NCBI RefSeq assembly: GCF_016508585.1
Contig: NZ_JADVOP010000039.1
Span: 1 to 37,319 of the forward strand
DNA from: Acinetobacter baumannii
GTDB taxonomy: Bacteria; Pseudomonadota; Gammaproteobacteria; Pseudomonadales; Moraxellaceae
Length of the DNA stretch: 37,319 bases
Reading direction: 5' to 3'
Shown: in pieces, positions 1 through 9,445 of the stretch
Layout: every line of letters starts with the position of its first letter
Position numbering within the stretch: position 1 is the first letter of the stretch
Made by a program: the position numbers and the translations under genes
Notes under the pieces: model-generated
Database searches by the model: none
Seen by the model: only the letters and a program-made list of their open reading frames with translations
Told to the model about the DNA's origin: nothing

Positions 1-115
1 TTGAAAATTAAATATTAAAATTATTTCTACTGACGTGCCTTATTAACAAAAAGTAATCATTTCTATCCGTGGTTGTACTAAGCTATGGATAACACAATTA
101 AAAAAAGAGACTGGG

Positions 116-556
116 ATGATCACACTTAAATACGATATCAAAATCCACGCAACTGCACAGCGAGTATGGAATGTTCTTTGGGATACCCATACTTATTCTA
201 AATGGACACAATCCTTTTGTGAAACCTCACAGATGCAATCTGATTGGAAAATTGGAGGAGAGACATTATTCCAAGATGCCAATGGAGATGGAATGATTGC
301 CACAATTACTGAGTTAGAACAATTTAGGAAAGTGGTTTTCAAACATTTAGGTATATTAAAAAATGGTATGGTGGATACCACAAGTACCGAAACCCAAGAA
401 TGGAATGGCACATTTGAGCAATATCATCTGGATGAACACGACGGTATAACCACTTTACATGCTGAGATTGAAACTGTGGAAGAGTATCGAGAAATGATGG
501 ATCGTGGATTTCAACAAGGCTTTGCTGTCGTCAAATCATTGGCAGAACAAGCTTAG
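116..556 (+). CDS. SRPBCC (START-like / AHSA1-like) domain protein
   Basis: A 146-residue single-domain protein. The N-terminal strand followed by residues 14-27 (TAQRVWNVLWDTHTYSKW) is the usual opening of the Bet v 1/START fold, where a strand is followed by a helix ending in an aromatic-Trp pair. A long C-terminal helix (about residues 122-145) closes the fold. These proteins bind a hydrophobic ligand in a cavity; no substrate can be named here. There is no signal peptide, so it is probably cytoplasmic. The ATG is preceded by a purine-rich AAAAAGAGA. It stands alone and faces the convergent gene at 603-1349 with only 46 bp between them and no clear terminator. The fold call is fairly sure; the function is unknown. 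Confidence 0.75.
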   Translation: MITLKYDIKIHATAQRVWNVLWDTHTYSKWTQSFCETSQMQSDWKIGGETLFQDANGDGMIATITELEQFRKVVFKHLGILKNGMVDTTSTETQEWNGTFEQYHLDEHDGITTLHAEIETVEEYREMMDRGFQQGFAVVKSLAEQA

Positions 557-602
557 TATTAATTCAGTCCTTCCTTATCCATTCAATAGCTTGAAGATGA
601 GT

Positions 603-1349
603 TTATGTCATTTCATTTTTAGCTGCATGACATTGAATAATAATGGGTTGTTCGATAGAAAATGAGGTTAATACACCTGAAATATTGCGAGGGTAGAAGC
701 GAATTTTTTTAAGTAATGGTTCTAATATGATTTTAATGTCATGATTTATGTTAGGCATATATTCCATTTTTCGAATCTGTCCTTCTGTGCCAACCAGAAA
801 TTTGACATTCAATGCGATATTCCCTTGTGAATCAAATCGTACATTAGGATTCGAGTTTGCACTTTTTGTATTTATAGGTTGGCAAAACGGTTCCAACAGA
901 GTTTGTAATTGGGAAAAATGAGGCTTGATTGCATAATCAATCGACTTAGGAAATTTGATGAATAAACTGTATTTTCCATAATAATATGCTGTTCTTGCAA
1001 TATTTTCTTCATCAAGATTGAGCGTTTTATTTTTAAAGTCATTACTGACCTGAGGAAGTTGTGCCAAGGTTATAGTGCTGGCGATTTCTAAAGCTCTTCT
1101 GTTGAGTATTCTTTGCGTGGGATGCGGATTCATCAATTTAATCTGAATCTGTCGAGTCTGCTGATTTGGACTGATTTCCAATTGCCAAATATAGTCTTGA
1201 TTTGCAATGTCGGTCGATTCAATTTTTATTGGGAGATCTTTTCGGGTATTACTCATGACAATGATCTGTTCCGCTGCAATTTTGCTTGAAAAAGACAAAA
1301 CATTGAAAAGAATGATACTTTGGGCGAATCTTTGCCAGTATTTATTCAT
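603..1349 (-). CDS. Secreted protein with a TonB-C-like C-terminal domain
   Basis: A 248-residue protein with an N-terminal signal peptide (hydrophobic stretch about residues 9-26, likely cleaved near SKIAA-EQ). The last 70 or so residues follow the TonB C-terminal pattern: a GNIALNVKFLVGTEGQI strand-turn-strand, a helix with LEPLLKKIRFYPR, then a G and a final PIIIQC strand, as in the usual rf.P...G.p segment. Unlike a true TonB, it has no retained N-terminal anchor or Pro-rich spacer, so it is more likely a periplasmic protein of the energy transducer TonB-like group. It is divergent from lysS. No partner or role can be assigned from the context. Confidence 0.55.
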   Translation of the reverse strand: MNKYWQRFAQSIILFNVLSFSSKIAAEQIIVMSNTRKDLPIKIESTDIANQDYIWQLEISPNQQTRQIQIKLMNPHPTQRILNRRALEIASTITLAQLPQVSNDFKNKTLNLDEENIARTAYYYGKYSLFIKFPKSIDYAIKPHFSQLQTLLEPFCQPINTKSANSNPNVRFDSQGNIALNVKFLVGTEGQIRKMEYMPNINHDIKIILEPLLKKIRFYPRNISGVLTSFSIEQPIIIQCHAAKNEMT

Positions 1350-1453
1350 GATTTTTAATTTTTACAGGGTTCATTGAGTTATATTCATACGCATTATGTT
1401 GTAAATCTGCTATGCTATGCAACTTCCGTTTTTTTAATATAATCGAGGCAGAG

Positions 1454-2980
1454 ATGACGCAACATAACGCTCAATCGACTTCTGAACAACCCATTTCCGA
1501 AAACGATTTAATTGCACAGCGTCATGCCAAGTTAAAGCAAATCCAAGATCACGCCAAGGAAACTGGTGCTAGCCCGTGGCCAAATACTTTTAAGCGTGAG
1601 CATTACGCACAAGATCTACAACAACAATTTGCAGATCAAACAAAAGAACAAATTGAAGCAGGCGAACAAGTTCACGTTTCTGTTGCTGGTCGTGTGATGT
1701 TGAACCGTGGATCATTCATCGTGATTCAAGACATGACAGGGCGCATTCAGCTTTATGTTCCACGTAAAGAACTTGCTCCAGAAGTTTTAGAAACTGTAAA
1801 AAGTTTAGACCTTGGCGATATTATTGCTGTTCAAGGCTATATCGGTCGCTCTGGTAAGGGCGATTTATATGTTCATATCGAACATTTTGAATTATTGACC
1901 AAGTCTTTACGTCCACTTCCAGATAAGTTCCATGGTTTGACTGATACTGAAGTGAAGTATCGTAAACGTTATTTAGATTTAATTGTGAATGAAGAAACAC
2001 GTAAAACTTTTGAAATTCGTGCAAAAGTTGTGTCTGGTATTCGTAATTACTTAACCAATGAACGTTTCATGGAAGTTGAAACACCAATGATGCATGTGAT
2101 TCCGGGGGGTGCATCGGCACGTCCATTTGAAACCCATCACAATGCATTGGATATGCCATTATTCTTGCGTATTGCACCTGAACTTTATTTAAAACGTCTG
2201 GTTGTCGGTGGTTTTGAACGTGTGTTTGAAATCAACCGTAACTTCCGTAATGAAGGTGTTTCTACCCGTCATAATCCAGAATTCACCATGATTGAGTTCT
2301 ACCAAGCTTATGCTGACTACAAAGATCTTATGGCTTTGACTGAAGGCATGTTGGAAAAATTGGCCCTAGATATTCTAGGTTCAACGGATGTGCCGTATGG
2401 AGATGAAGTATATAGCTTCAAAGGTCCATTCAAAAAAATCTCAATGTTCGATGCGATTTTAGAACATAACCCAAGTTTTACTGCTGAAAATGTATCTGAT
2501 CGTGAGTTCTTGGCAACATTTGTTCGTGAAGAGCTTAAAGAGCAAGTAAAGCCTGGTTTTGGTCTGGGTAAGTTGCAAACGATTGTATTTGAAGAAACTG
2601 TAGAAACTCAATTACGCCAACCAACATTCATTACGGAATATCCTGCTGAAACTTCACCTTTGGCACGTCGTAATGATGACAATCCTCATATTACCGATCG
2701 TTTTGAGTTCTTTATTGGTGGTCGTGAACTTGCAAATGGTTTCTCAGAGTTAAATGATCCGATTGATCAGGCTGAGCGTTTCCAAGCGCAAGTTGCTGAA
2801 AAAGATGCAGGCGATGATGAAGCAATGCACTATGATGCAGACTTTATTGAAGCATTGGAATACGGTTTACCGCCAACAGCGGGTGAAGGTATTGGTATTG
2901 ATCGTCTGGTTATGCTTTTTGCAAATGCACCAAGTATCCGTGATGTGATTTTATTCCCACATATGCGTCATAAAAACTAA
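1454..2980 (+). CDS. lysS: Lysyl-tRNA synthetase, class II
   Basis: This enzyme charges tRNA-Lys with lysine using ATP. The 508-residue product has an N-terminal OB-fold anticodon-binding domain (about residues 60-160, including GRVMLNRGSFIVIQD) and a class II catalytic core. Motif 1 lies around FMEVETPMM, motif 2 is FRNEGVSTRHNPEFTMIEFY, and motif 3 is the C-terminal GIGIDRLVMLF. The length fits bacterial LysS. An in-frame ATG exists 42 bp upstream at 1412, but the ATG at 1454 has a GAGG ribosome site at 1445-1448, and its product MTQHNAQS is the normal start. It is monocistronic, ended by the hairpin at 2992-3021. Confidence 0.97.
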   Translation: MTQHNAQSTSEQPISENDLIAQRHAKLKQIQDHAKETGASPWPNTFKREHYAQDLQQQFADQTKEQIEAGEQVHVSVAGRVMLNRGSFIVIQDMTGRIQLYVPRKELAPEVLETVKSLDLGDIIAVQGYIGRSGKGDLYVHIEHFELLTKSLRPLPDKFHGLTDTEVKYRKRYLDLIVNEETRKTFEIRAKVVSGIRNYLTNERFMEVETPMMHVIPGGASARPFETHHNALDMPLFLRIAPELYLKRLVVGGFERVFEINRNFRNEGVSTRHNPEFTMIEFYQAYADYKDLMALTEGMLEKLALDILGSTDVPYGDEVYSFKGPFKKISMFDAILEHNPSFTAENVSDREFLATFVREELKEQVKPGFGLGKLQTIVFEETVETQLRQPTFITEYPAETSPLARRNDDNPHITDRFEFFIGGRELANGFSELNDPIDQAERFQAQVAEKDAGDDEAMHYDADFIEALEYGLPPTAGEGIGIDRLVMLFANAPSIRDVILFPHMRHKN

Positions 2981-2991
2981 GCGATGCAATT

Positions 2992-3024
2992 AAAAAAGCC
3001 ACTGAATTCAGTGGCTTTTTTATA
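2992..3024. terminator. Bidirectional Rho-independent terminator, lysS/trpS
   Basis: A perfect palindrome, GCCACTGAATTCAGTGGC, at 2998-3015 is flanked by A6 on the left and T6 on the right. It can therefore terminate both lysS (plus) and the convergent trpS (minus). Confidence 0.9.
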
Positions 3025-3041
3025 AAGCAGGTTATAGCAAA

Positions 3042-4055
3042 TCAGAAATGGAATACACCTAAACCGTTTTTGATTTCATCTAAGGTATCTTGAGTAATAA
3101 TGCGGCATTTTTCAGTGCCTGTTTTTAAGATATCCATGATGTAATCTGGATCTTTAGCAAGTTCCATACGACGTTCACGAATTGGGGTAATCAACTCTTT
3201 TAAAACACCTTCAAGACGTTTTTTCACTGTTCCATCGCCTAAACCCCCACGGCGATAGTGCGCTTTCAGCTCTTCAACTTCTTCTTTGTTTGGATCGAAA
3301 GCATCTAAGTAGGTAAATACAATATTGCCTTCCACTTGACCTGGATCTTCAATACGCAAGTGATTTGGATCGGTATACATCGCATTGACCGCTTTTTTGA
3401 TGTCTTTATCTGTCGCATCCAAGACTATGGTATTGCCTAAAGATTTTGACATTTTAGCTTTGCCATCAAAACCAGGTAAACGGCTCATATTGGATAAAAG
3501 TGCTTTACACTCAGGCAAAATGTCTTGACCAATCTGACGATTTAAACGACGGACAATTTCATTGGTTTGTTCAATCATTGGAATCTGGTCTTCACCTACT
3601 GGAACGACAGTCGCTTTAAATGCGGTGATGTCAGCAGCTTGTGCAACAGGGTAGCACAGAAAACCGGCAGGAATATCACGTTCAAAACCACGTAATTGAA
3701 TTTCAGCTTTGATGGTTGGATTACGCTCTAAACGAGACACAGTGACAAAGTTTAAATATAGCATGGTCAGTTCATTCAATGCTGGCAAGCATGATTGAAC
3801 ACAGATCGTGGTTTTAGTTGGGTCTATACCTACCGCTAAATAGTCTGTGGCAACTTCAATAATATTGCGGCGGACTTTTTCAAAGTTATCTGCATTGTCA
3901 GTTAGAGCTTGAGCATCAGCGAGAAGGAGATGTTGATGATGAGAATCCTGTAAGCCTACTCGTGAGCGCAAAGAACCTACAAAATGTCCCAAATGTAGTT
4001 GTCCAGTAGGACGGTCGCCTGTCAAAATCACAGGACGATTATCTTGATTCGTCAT
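3042..4055 (-). CDS. trpS: Tryptophanyl-tRNA synthetase, class I
   Basis: It charges tRNA-Trp with tryptophan. The product is 337 residues, the usual size. The class I signatures are present: a HIGH-like HLGH in the segment TGDRPTGQLHLGHF near the N-terminus, and the KMSKS loop in GKAKMSKSLGNT. A TTG codon four codons upstream (4067) is in frame. The ATG at 4055 is preferred because GGAAG sits 8 bases before it and because the protein then begins MTNQDNRPVILTGDRP. It is convergent with lysS and divergent from the gene at 4252. Confidence 0.96.
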   Translation of the reverse strand: MTNQDNRPVILTGDRPTGQLHLGHFVGSLRSRVGLQDSHHQHLLLADAQALTDNADNFEKVRRNIIEVATDYLAVGIDPTKTTICVQSCLPALNELTMLYLNFVTVSRLERNPTIKAEIQLRGFERDIPAGFLCYPVAQAADITAFKATVVPVGEDQIPMIEQTNEIVRRLNRQIGQDILPECKALLSNMSRLPGFDGKAKMSKSLGNTIVLDATDKDIKKAVNAMYTDPNHLRIEDPGQVEGNIVFTYLDAFDPNKEEVEELKAHYRRGGLGDGTVKKRLEGVLKELITPIRERRMELAKDPDYIMDILKTGTEKCRIITQDTLDEIKNGLGVFHF

Positions 4056-4251
4056 TATCGCTTCCAAAGTCTTTATAGAGACAGTCGTGTTTTATGAATG
4101 GGCACTATTGTACGAGATAATTTATTTTAATGTCAGCGAAAAATAGCCCAGAACCAATTTTTATGGATAAATGTGAAAATCTACAAAATTTTATATAGAA
4201 AAATGAAATTTCACTTTAAAATAGTGCGATAACTAAAATTTTGGATAAAAA

Positions 4252-5178
4252 ATGGCAAGTAGTTTATTAATACTATTAGATGATATTGCAGCAGTCTTAG
4301 ATGATGTTGCTGTCATGAGTAAAATGGCAGCAAAAAAAACAGCTGGTGTTTTAGGTGATGATTTAGCACTGAATGCGCAACAAGTCAGTGGTGTCCGCGC
4401 TGAACGTGAACTTCCTGTCGTCTGGGGTGTTGCGAAAGGTTCATTTATTAATAAACTCATTTTAGTACCATTGGCATTATTGATCAGTGTCGTTGCACCC
4501 TGGTTGATTAATCCATTATTAATGATCGGTGGTTTATTTCTGTGCTATGAAGGTGTAGAAAAAGTTCTTCATAGTCTAAAACATAAGAAAGCCAGTACTG
4601 AAGAAGCTGCACAAGAAGAGTTAACGCAGATTGAAAGCGATTTAGCAACTTTTGAAAAAGAGAAAATTAAAGGCGCGATACGCACCGACTTTATTCTTTC
4701 AGCCGAAATTGTGGTGATTTCTTTAGGTACGGTTGCAACAGCTGCTTTTGGTACAAAAGTCATGGTGCTGTCTGTGATTGCAGTGATTATGACTATTGGT
4801 GTCTATGGCTTTGTTGCGATGATTGTCAAAATTGATGATTTAGGTTTGTACTTGACACAACAGGCATCGAATGTAAAACAAAGTATTGGTCGAGCTTTAT
4901 TGGCATTTGCACCGAAATTAATGAAAACCTTAACCATTGTCGGCACAATCGCAATGTTTCTGGTAGGTGGTGGAATTATCAATCATGCAGTATCTTCATT
5001 GCATCACTTAACAGAGGAAGCGGTGGATCATATTGAGCATATCCCAACAGTGGGAAGTATCATTGGAGCATTAACGCCAACTTTGATTAACCTTGTAATT
5101 GGCATTGTTGCTGGTTTGGCGGTGGTGTTGGTGGTTGGATTGATTCAAAAATTACGTGGAAAATCAACACCTGCATAA
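4252..5178 (+). CDS. DUF808 (YedI-like) inner-membrane protein
   Basis: A 308-residue polytopic membrane protein of the DUF808/YedI family, whose function is unknown. The N-terminus (MASSLLILLDDIAAVLDDVA, then MSKMAAKKTAGVLGDDLALN) is the family hallmark. It is followed by hydrophobic segments at about residues 69-100, 145-165, 170-193, 222-243 and 275-300. A charged cytoplasmic-type stretch (HSLKHKKASTEEAAQEE) lies between the first and second. It is followed after 52 bp by the ypfJ-like gene without a terminator, so the two may be co-transcribed. The family call is confident. Confidence 0.85.
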   Translation: MASSLLILLDDIAAVLDDVAVMSKMAAKKTAGVLGDDLALNAQQVSGVRAERELPVVWGVAKGSFINKLILVPLALLISVVAPWLINPLLMIGGLFLCYEGVEKVLHSLKHKKASTEEAAQEELTQIESDLATFEKEKIKGAIRTDFILSAEIVVISLGTVATAAFGTKVMVLSVIAVIMTIGVYGFVAMIVKIDDLGLYLTQQASNVKQSIGRALLAFAPKLMKTLTIVGTIAMFLVGGGIINHAVSSLHHLTEEAVDHIEHIPTVGSIIGALTPTLINLVIGIVAGLAVVLVVGLIQKLRGKSTPA

Positions 5179-5230
5179 TTTGAAAAAGTATTTTAAACTG
5201 ATACCAATTTAAAAATAAAAGGACAGATCT

Positions 5231-6121
5231 ATGCGTTGGAAAGGACGTAGAGAAAGCGATAATGTCGAAGATCGCCGTGGTGGTGGCGGTGTAAAAGCGG
5301 GTGGTATCAGCATTCTTGGATTGATTGTCGCTTTTGTGGCATGGAAATTCTTTGGTGTTGATCCACAACAGGCTTATCAGGCAACCAAACAGGTGACTTC
5401 TTCTGGAGCGAGTCAAAACTCTGCACCAATCAATATGACACCTGAACAGCAGGAAACGGCATCTTTTGTTAAAACGGTGTTGGCAGATACGGAGGATACT
5501 TGGAAGCAGGTGTTTATTCAGCAGGGTGCTCAATATACACCGCCTAAACTGGTCATGTTCAGTGGTGCCGTACAGTCAGGTTGTGGAACGGCTGAATCTG
5601 CCATGGGACCCTTTTATTGTCCAGCAGACCAAAAAGTATATATTGATACCCAGTTCTTTAAAGATATGCGTCAACAAATGGGCATTTCGGGCGAAAAAAA
5701 TCAATCCGAGCTATCTGCACAAGATGAGGCCGGCGATTTCGCGCAAGCTTATGTGATTGCACATGAAGTTGGTCATCATATTCAAAATTTATTGGGTATT
5801 TCCTCGCAAGTGCAACAGGCTCGTCAACGTGCCAATCAAGCTCAGGGTAACCAACTCTCAGTACGGTTGGAATTACAGGCGGATTGTTTAGCAGGTGTCT
5901 GGGCAAATCGTACACAACAGCGTACACAGTTTCTTGAGCAAGGGGATATAGAAGAGGCAATGGATGCCGCAGAAAAAATCGGTGATGACTATTTGCAGAA
6001 AAAAGCACGTGGTTATGCTGTTCCAGATAGCTTTACCCATGGTACCAGTCAACAACGGATGCAATGGTTCAATACGGGGATGAAATCAGGCGACATCAAC
6101 AGTTGTGATACGTTTAAATAA
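5231..6121 (+). CDS. ypfJ: Neutral zinc metallopeptidase, YpfJ family
   Basis: A 296-residue predicted zinc protease. The N-terminal half-positive segment MRWKGRRESDNVEDRRGGGG is typical of the family and is followed by a single membrane segment (about residues 24-42). This suggests an anchored protein with its catalytic domain in the periplasm. The zinc site HEVGHH is at residues 178-183 (H178, E179, H182), and a third-ligand region with E and D follows in the segment LELQADCLAGVW. Paired cysteines (SGCGT and FYCPAD) are also family features. An AAAGGA ribosome site precedes the ATG. The symbol is by similarity; the physiological substrate is not known. Confidence 0.85.
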   Translation: MRWKGRRESDNVEDRRGGGGVKAGGISILGLIVAFVAWKFFGVDPQQAYQATKQVTSSGASQNSAPINMTPEQQETASFVKTVLADTEDTWKQVFIQQGAQYTPPKLVMFSGAVQSGCGTAESAMGPFYCPADQKVYIDTQFFKDMRQQMGISGEKNQSELSAQDEAGDFAQAYVIAHEVGHHIQNLLGISSQVQQARQRANQAQGNQLSVRLELQADCLAGVWANRTQQRTQFLEQGDIEEAMDAAEKIGDDYLQKKARGYAVPDSFTHGTSQQRMQWFNTGMKSGDINSCDTFK

Positions 6122-6141
6122 ATTTTTAAGTTCAAGTATTT

Positions 6142-6173
6142 AAAAAAGGGCATAAAGTGTGCTCTTTTTTTCT
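6142..6173 (+). terminator. Rho-independent terminator after ypfJ
   Basis: AAAAAAGGGCA pairs with TGCTCTTTTTT around a short loop, with one G-U pair, and is followed by T residues. It lies 20 bp after the ypfJ stop. Confidence 0.75.
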
Positions 6174-6349
6174 GAATAAATTTTTGCAATCCAATTTTTT
6201 ATGTTAAAAAATATAACGAAAAAAGTCAGGGTTCAGTTTTTTTTGTAAAATTATATAAATTGTTAAATGGTCTCTTATTCTATATTTAATAAAGAAATGA
6301 TTGAGTATTTGATGTGCATTTAAATTAAAAAATCGAAAATAGGGTTCGA

Positions 6350-7849
6350 ATGGGTAATTATTTCTTTCTCCAAGTTTTTACAGTAGTTTTTGCGCTTTCT
6401 ATTGCGACGACCATATTTAATAAACGTATACTCGGTTTTCCTCAAGCGATTGGTGTACCTATCGTTTCTGCAATTTTTGTCTTTATATTGCAATGGGGAG
6501 CCAGTTTACTGAATGGTAACCAATTTATCTCGATTAATATCCATAATATTGAAGAGGCTGTACGCCATGTCGATTTTTATGATTTTTTAGTCAATGGTGT
6601 GATTTGTTTCATTCTGACCTCATCCGCATTGAAATTTAAAGTTTCCGATTTAAAAGTCTATTGGAAGCCGATCAGTATTTTAGCCACGATTGCATTATTG
6701 CTGTGTGCCGTATTCTTTGCAGGACTGGTGTTTGGTTTCCAGTTCTTGATTGGAAATCCTGTACCGATTTTAGTGCTGTTATTACTTGGTTCAGCGCTCG
6801 GGGCAACCGATCCAATCGGGATCAAAGGCGTACTGAGTTCAGTACGTGCACCCCATCATTTGATGGTCAAATTAGAAGGTGAATCCTTATTTAATGACGC
6901 AATGTGTATTGCGGTCTTTATGACCTTGTTGAATGTCCTGGAAGGTGAGCATTTCAGTCTGATTGCAACCCTGCAAACCCTATTATACGAAATTGTAGTG
7001 GCTGTAATCATTGGTTGGGCTTTTGGTTTGGGGATTTTACGCCTATTACGTGGCAAACATGAGATGGAGTCACTAATCTTAACCACAGCATTGTTGGCAT
7101 GTGGTTCATATCTTGTGGCATTGTTTGCGCATGCTTCCGCACCGATTGCTTGTGTAATCGGTGGTTTGATTGTTGGAAATAAATGGAAAGAAATTTTACA
7201 AGACCGTGAAATTCGCGAGGTCAATCATTTCTGGCATACGGTAGAAGGGATCATTAATTCATTCTTATTCACTTTGATTGGATTGGAAATCTTTATTTTA
7301 GATCTCAGTACCAGTCTTATTTTAGGTGGTATTTTTGCGTTCTTTGCCTTGCATCTTTCTCGTTTTGCTGCAAATTTCCTTGCTTTTGCATTCTTTCCAT
7401 CATTCCGTAAAAAGAGTTACAACGGTAGCCTTGCCATTCTGTCATGGGGAGGTGTCCGTGGAGGGATTTCACTCGCATTGATTCTTGCTGTGGCAAACGT
7501 ACCGGAGTTGCGTGATTACAGCAGTATTTTGATTGGTTATACCTTTATCAGTGTATTACTTTCAGGGGTGGTCTGTGGTCTAGGTTTACCTGCGGTAATG
7601 AATGCTTTTTATTACAATCCAAACGAAGAAACTCAAGGTTTTAAAGGTTGGTACCAACGCATGTGCAATAAAATGAATCGTAAAGGCTTTAAGTATATTG
7701 TAGGTGAAGATGCCGCAGGTCACGAAACAATTACGATTTATAATCCAGAAGCATTGGTCGACAAGAAATCTGATGATGGTGTTGCTACAGTTCATCATCC
7801 AGAAAAAGCGCAGGAAGTGAAGCGTTTGGAAAATCCGGCAAACTTTTAA
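6350..7849 (+). CDS. Na+/H+ antiporter of the CPA1 (NhaP-like) family
   Basis: A 499-residue inner-membrane cation/proton exchanger with about 12 hydrophobic segments over residues 1-425 and a soluble tail of about 75 residues. The CPA1 signatures are present: GATDPIG (T153-D154-P155) and EGESLFNDA with N182-D183, the conserved Asn-Asp pair of the ion site. The late motif GGVRGGISLAL also matches. AGGG at 6341-6344 serves the ATG. It is flanked by terminators on both sides, so it is monocistronic. The cation (Na+, Li+ or K+) cannot be told from sequence. A role in pH and salt homeostasis is inferred from the family. Confidence 0.9.
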   Translation: MGNYFFLQVFTVVFALSIATTIFNKRILGFPQAIGVPIVSAIFVFILQWGASLLNGNQFISINIHNIEEAVRHVDFYDFLVNGVICFILTSSALKFKVSDLKVYWKPISILATIALLLCAVFFAGLVFGFQFLIGNPVPILVLLLLGSALGATDPIGIKGVLSSVRAPHHLMVKLEGESLFNDAMCIAVFMTLLNVLEGEHFSLIATLQTLLYEIVVAVIIGWAFGLGILRLLRGKHEMESLILTTALLACGSYLVALFAHASAPIACVIGGLIVGNKWKEILQDREIREVNHFWHTVEGIINSFLFTLIGLEIFILDLSTSLILGGIFAFFALHLSRFAANFLAFAFFPSFRKKSYNGSLAILSWGGVRGGISLALILAVANVPELRDYSSILIGYTFISVLLSGVVCGLGLPAVMNAFYYNPNEETQGFKGWYQRMCNKMNRKGFKYIVGEDAAGHETITIYNPEALVDKKSDDGVATVHHPEKAQEVKRLENPANF

Positions 7850-7894
7850 TTTAAAAAATCACATTTAAATGCTGAATTGATGTGAAGCATGCTT

Positions 7895-7929
7895 AAAAAA
7901 TACCCTCCAATGTGAAGGGTATTTTTTTT
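7895..7929. terminator. Bidirectional terminator, antiporter/hydrolase
   Basis: AAAAAATACCCT and AGGGTATTTTTT form a perfect 12-bp stem with a 9-nt loop. It lies between two convergent genes and can work in both directions. Confidence 0.9.
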
Positions 7930-7953
7930 AATGTTTTGTAAATTGGCCCATCA

Positions 7954-8925
7954 TTACTTTGCATTTTTTGCCAAGAAATCCAAATACGGCTTAATCAATA
8001 ATTGTTCTTGTTCAAGAAGGGGTAAATGCCCAACACCTTTTAGAATAACGGGTTCTTGAGCATTTTTTAATAAGCCCTTTAATTCAGCCGCAGCTTCAAC
8101 ATTGATAATTTGATCTTTATCACCCCATGCAATTAATACAGGCTGGTCAATAGAGCGGGCAGCAATCGCAAATGAGTCAGGTGTAAACAATTTAGACATT
8201 ACAATCAATTGTTCAACCAGCTTGGTGGTATTTGCAGATTGGCTGATCATCAATTTTTCTTGTGAGTCTTTTAATTCTTTTGGAATAAAAGGTGGAAGAT
8301 TGGTCGCAATTTTCATTAAGCGATCAAAGTCTCCAGGTTTGCTGACAATCATATTGCGTAAAGTGGTTGGATCTTTGAGATATGGGGTATTGGCAGATTT
8401 AAAGACACCTGCACTGTCGATTAAGAATAATGATTTAGTATCGACAGGGTACTGAGCAGCATACAGTAATGAGATAGAACCACCCATTGAATGTCCTGCA
8501 ACATTCAGACCATTCTCAACTTTTATCGCTTCTGCAAAACGACGTAATTTCTCAGTTAAATTAGGGAGTGAGTAATCAAAATCACTCGGAACCTTACTAT
8601 CACCTTGACCCGGTAAATCTGGAATAATGACATGATAATATTGCGTTAAATAGCGTGCCACACGATTCCAGTTGTCTCGACTTCCTGCAAGTCCATGTAC
8701 CAGCATAAGTGTCGGTTTTCCTGCTGGTCCACCTTCACTGTATGCCCAGTCAATATCACCAACCTTGACACGTTTGGTTTCCATTCCAGCCCAAGCGCGT
8801 TCCTGCTGAAGAACACTTTGAATATCAATCGTTGGGGCAGCATAGGTATTGGACAAACCGAGTGATGTCACAGTACCCGTGACCAATGCGGCAGATAAAA
8901 GCAGTTGATTGAAGATTCCTTTCAT
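7954..8925 (-). CDS. Secreted alpha/beta-fold hydrolase (lipase/esterase-like)
   Basis: A 323-residue protein with a signal peptide (hydrophobic residues 7-29, cleavage near TYAA-PT) and an alpha/beta hydrolase fold. The oxyanion segment is VHGLAGSRDNW. The nucleophile elbow is GHSMGG with S146. The probable acid is D271 in WGDKDQII and the base is H300 in GVGHLPLLE, giving a complete Ser-Asp-His triad. The arrangement resembles cold-adapted family V lipases of Moraxella and Psychrobacter, so a lipase or esterase acting outside the cytoplasm is the best guess, though the substrate is not proven. It is convergent with the antiporter gene and shares its terminator. Confidence 0.85.
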   Translation of the reverse strand: MKGIFNQLLLSAALVTGTVTSLGLSNTYAAPTIDIQSVLQQERAWAGMETKRVKVGDIDWAYSEGGPAGKPTLMLVHGLAGSRDNWNRVARYLTQYYHVIIPDLPGQGDSKVPSDFDYSLPNLTEKLRRFAEAIKVENGLNVAGHSMGGSISLLYAAQYPVDTKSLFLIDSAGVFKSANTPYLKDPTTLRNMIVSKPGDFDRLMKIATNLPPFIPKELKDSQEKLMISQSANTTKLVEQLIVMSKLFTPDSFAIAARSIDQPVLIAWGDKDQIINVEAAAELKGLLKNAQEPVILKGVGHLPLLEQEQLLIKPYLDFLAKNAK

Positions 8926-9079
8926 TTTTGCATACTCTTGTTGTTGTATTTCAGGTAGGATTCAAGATTAGAATATGTACTATTAAATTACATTTGCCTA
9001 AAATGTCCGAAGCTTATTTTCTAAGTCAATTTCGTTGAGTGATTTTCACAGTTGTTGCTCTTTTAAGTGTAAAGGTCCT

Positions 9080-9394
9080 ATGCAGAATGATGAACTGGCA
9101 CAGATGATTTTAAATGTCATTGTGCAGATTCCAAAAGGCAAAGTTGCAAGTTATGGTCAAGTCGCAAAGTTTGCTGGCTTACCGAAACATGCACGGCTTG
9201 TCGGGCGTGTACTGGGACAGCTTCCAGAAGATCATGATATTCCTTGGTACCGGGTCATCAACTCCCAGGGGCGCATCAGCCTAAATAAATTGGATGAACA
9301 TGGCATGTGCATACAGACAGCGAGATTACGTGAAGAAGATGTAGTTGTTGTTGATGGCAAAATTAATTTAAAGAAATATCAATGGATACCTTAA
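9080..9394 (+). CDS. Alkyltransferase-like (ATL) DNA-repair protein, MGMT family
   Basis: A 104-residue protein matching the C-terminal DNA-binding domain of O6-alkylguanine transferases. The segments IPKGKVASYGQVAKFAGLP (winged helix) and ARLVGRVLGQLP (arginine-finger region) are clear. The acceptor motif PCHRV is replaced by PWYRVI, so the methyl-accepting cysteine is missing. This is the mark of ATL proteins, which bind O6-alkylguanine, flip it and hand it to nucleotide excision repair. A TTG at 9035 is in frame, but the ATG at 9080 has AAAGGT at 9071-9076 and starts directly before the domain. It ends at a convergent terminator. Confidence 0.88.
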   Translation: MQNDELAQMILNVIVQIPKGKVASYGQVAKFAGLPKHARLVGRVLGQLPEDHDIPWYRVINSQGRISLNKLDEHGMCIQTARLREEDVVVVDGKINLKKYQWIP

Positions 9395-9396
9395 AT

Positions 9397-9430
9397 GAAA
9401 ACCTCACCCTGTATTTATAGTGAGGTTTTC
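9397..9430. terminator. Bidirectional terminator, atl/usp
   Basis: GAAAACCTCA and TGAGGTTTTC form a perfect 10-bp stem between the convergent ATL and universal stress protein genes. Confidence 0.8.
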
Positions 9431-9445
9431 ATTGTTCAAGTCATT

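Noticed and set aside
1438..1443. TATAAT as the -10 box of lysS
   Set aside because: It lies only 10 bp before the ATG and no -35 box is found at the right distance. Probably chance in AT-rich DNA.
5087..5533. A 148-codon minus-strand frame across the DUF808 and ypfJ genes
   Set aside because: It overlaps two well-supported genes and its composition is not protein-like.
9035..9079. An N-terminal extension of the ATL protein with two adjacent cysteines
   Set aside because: It would need a TTG start without a ribosome site; the ATG at 9080 has a good one and begins at the domain.
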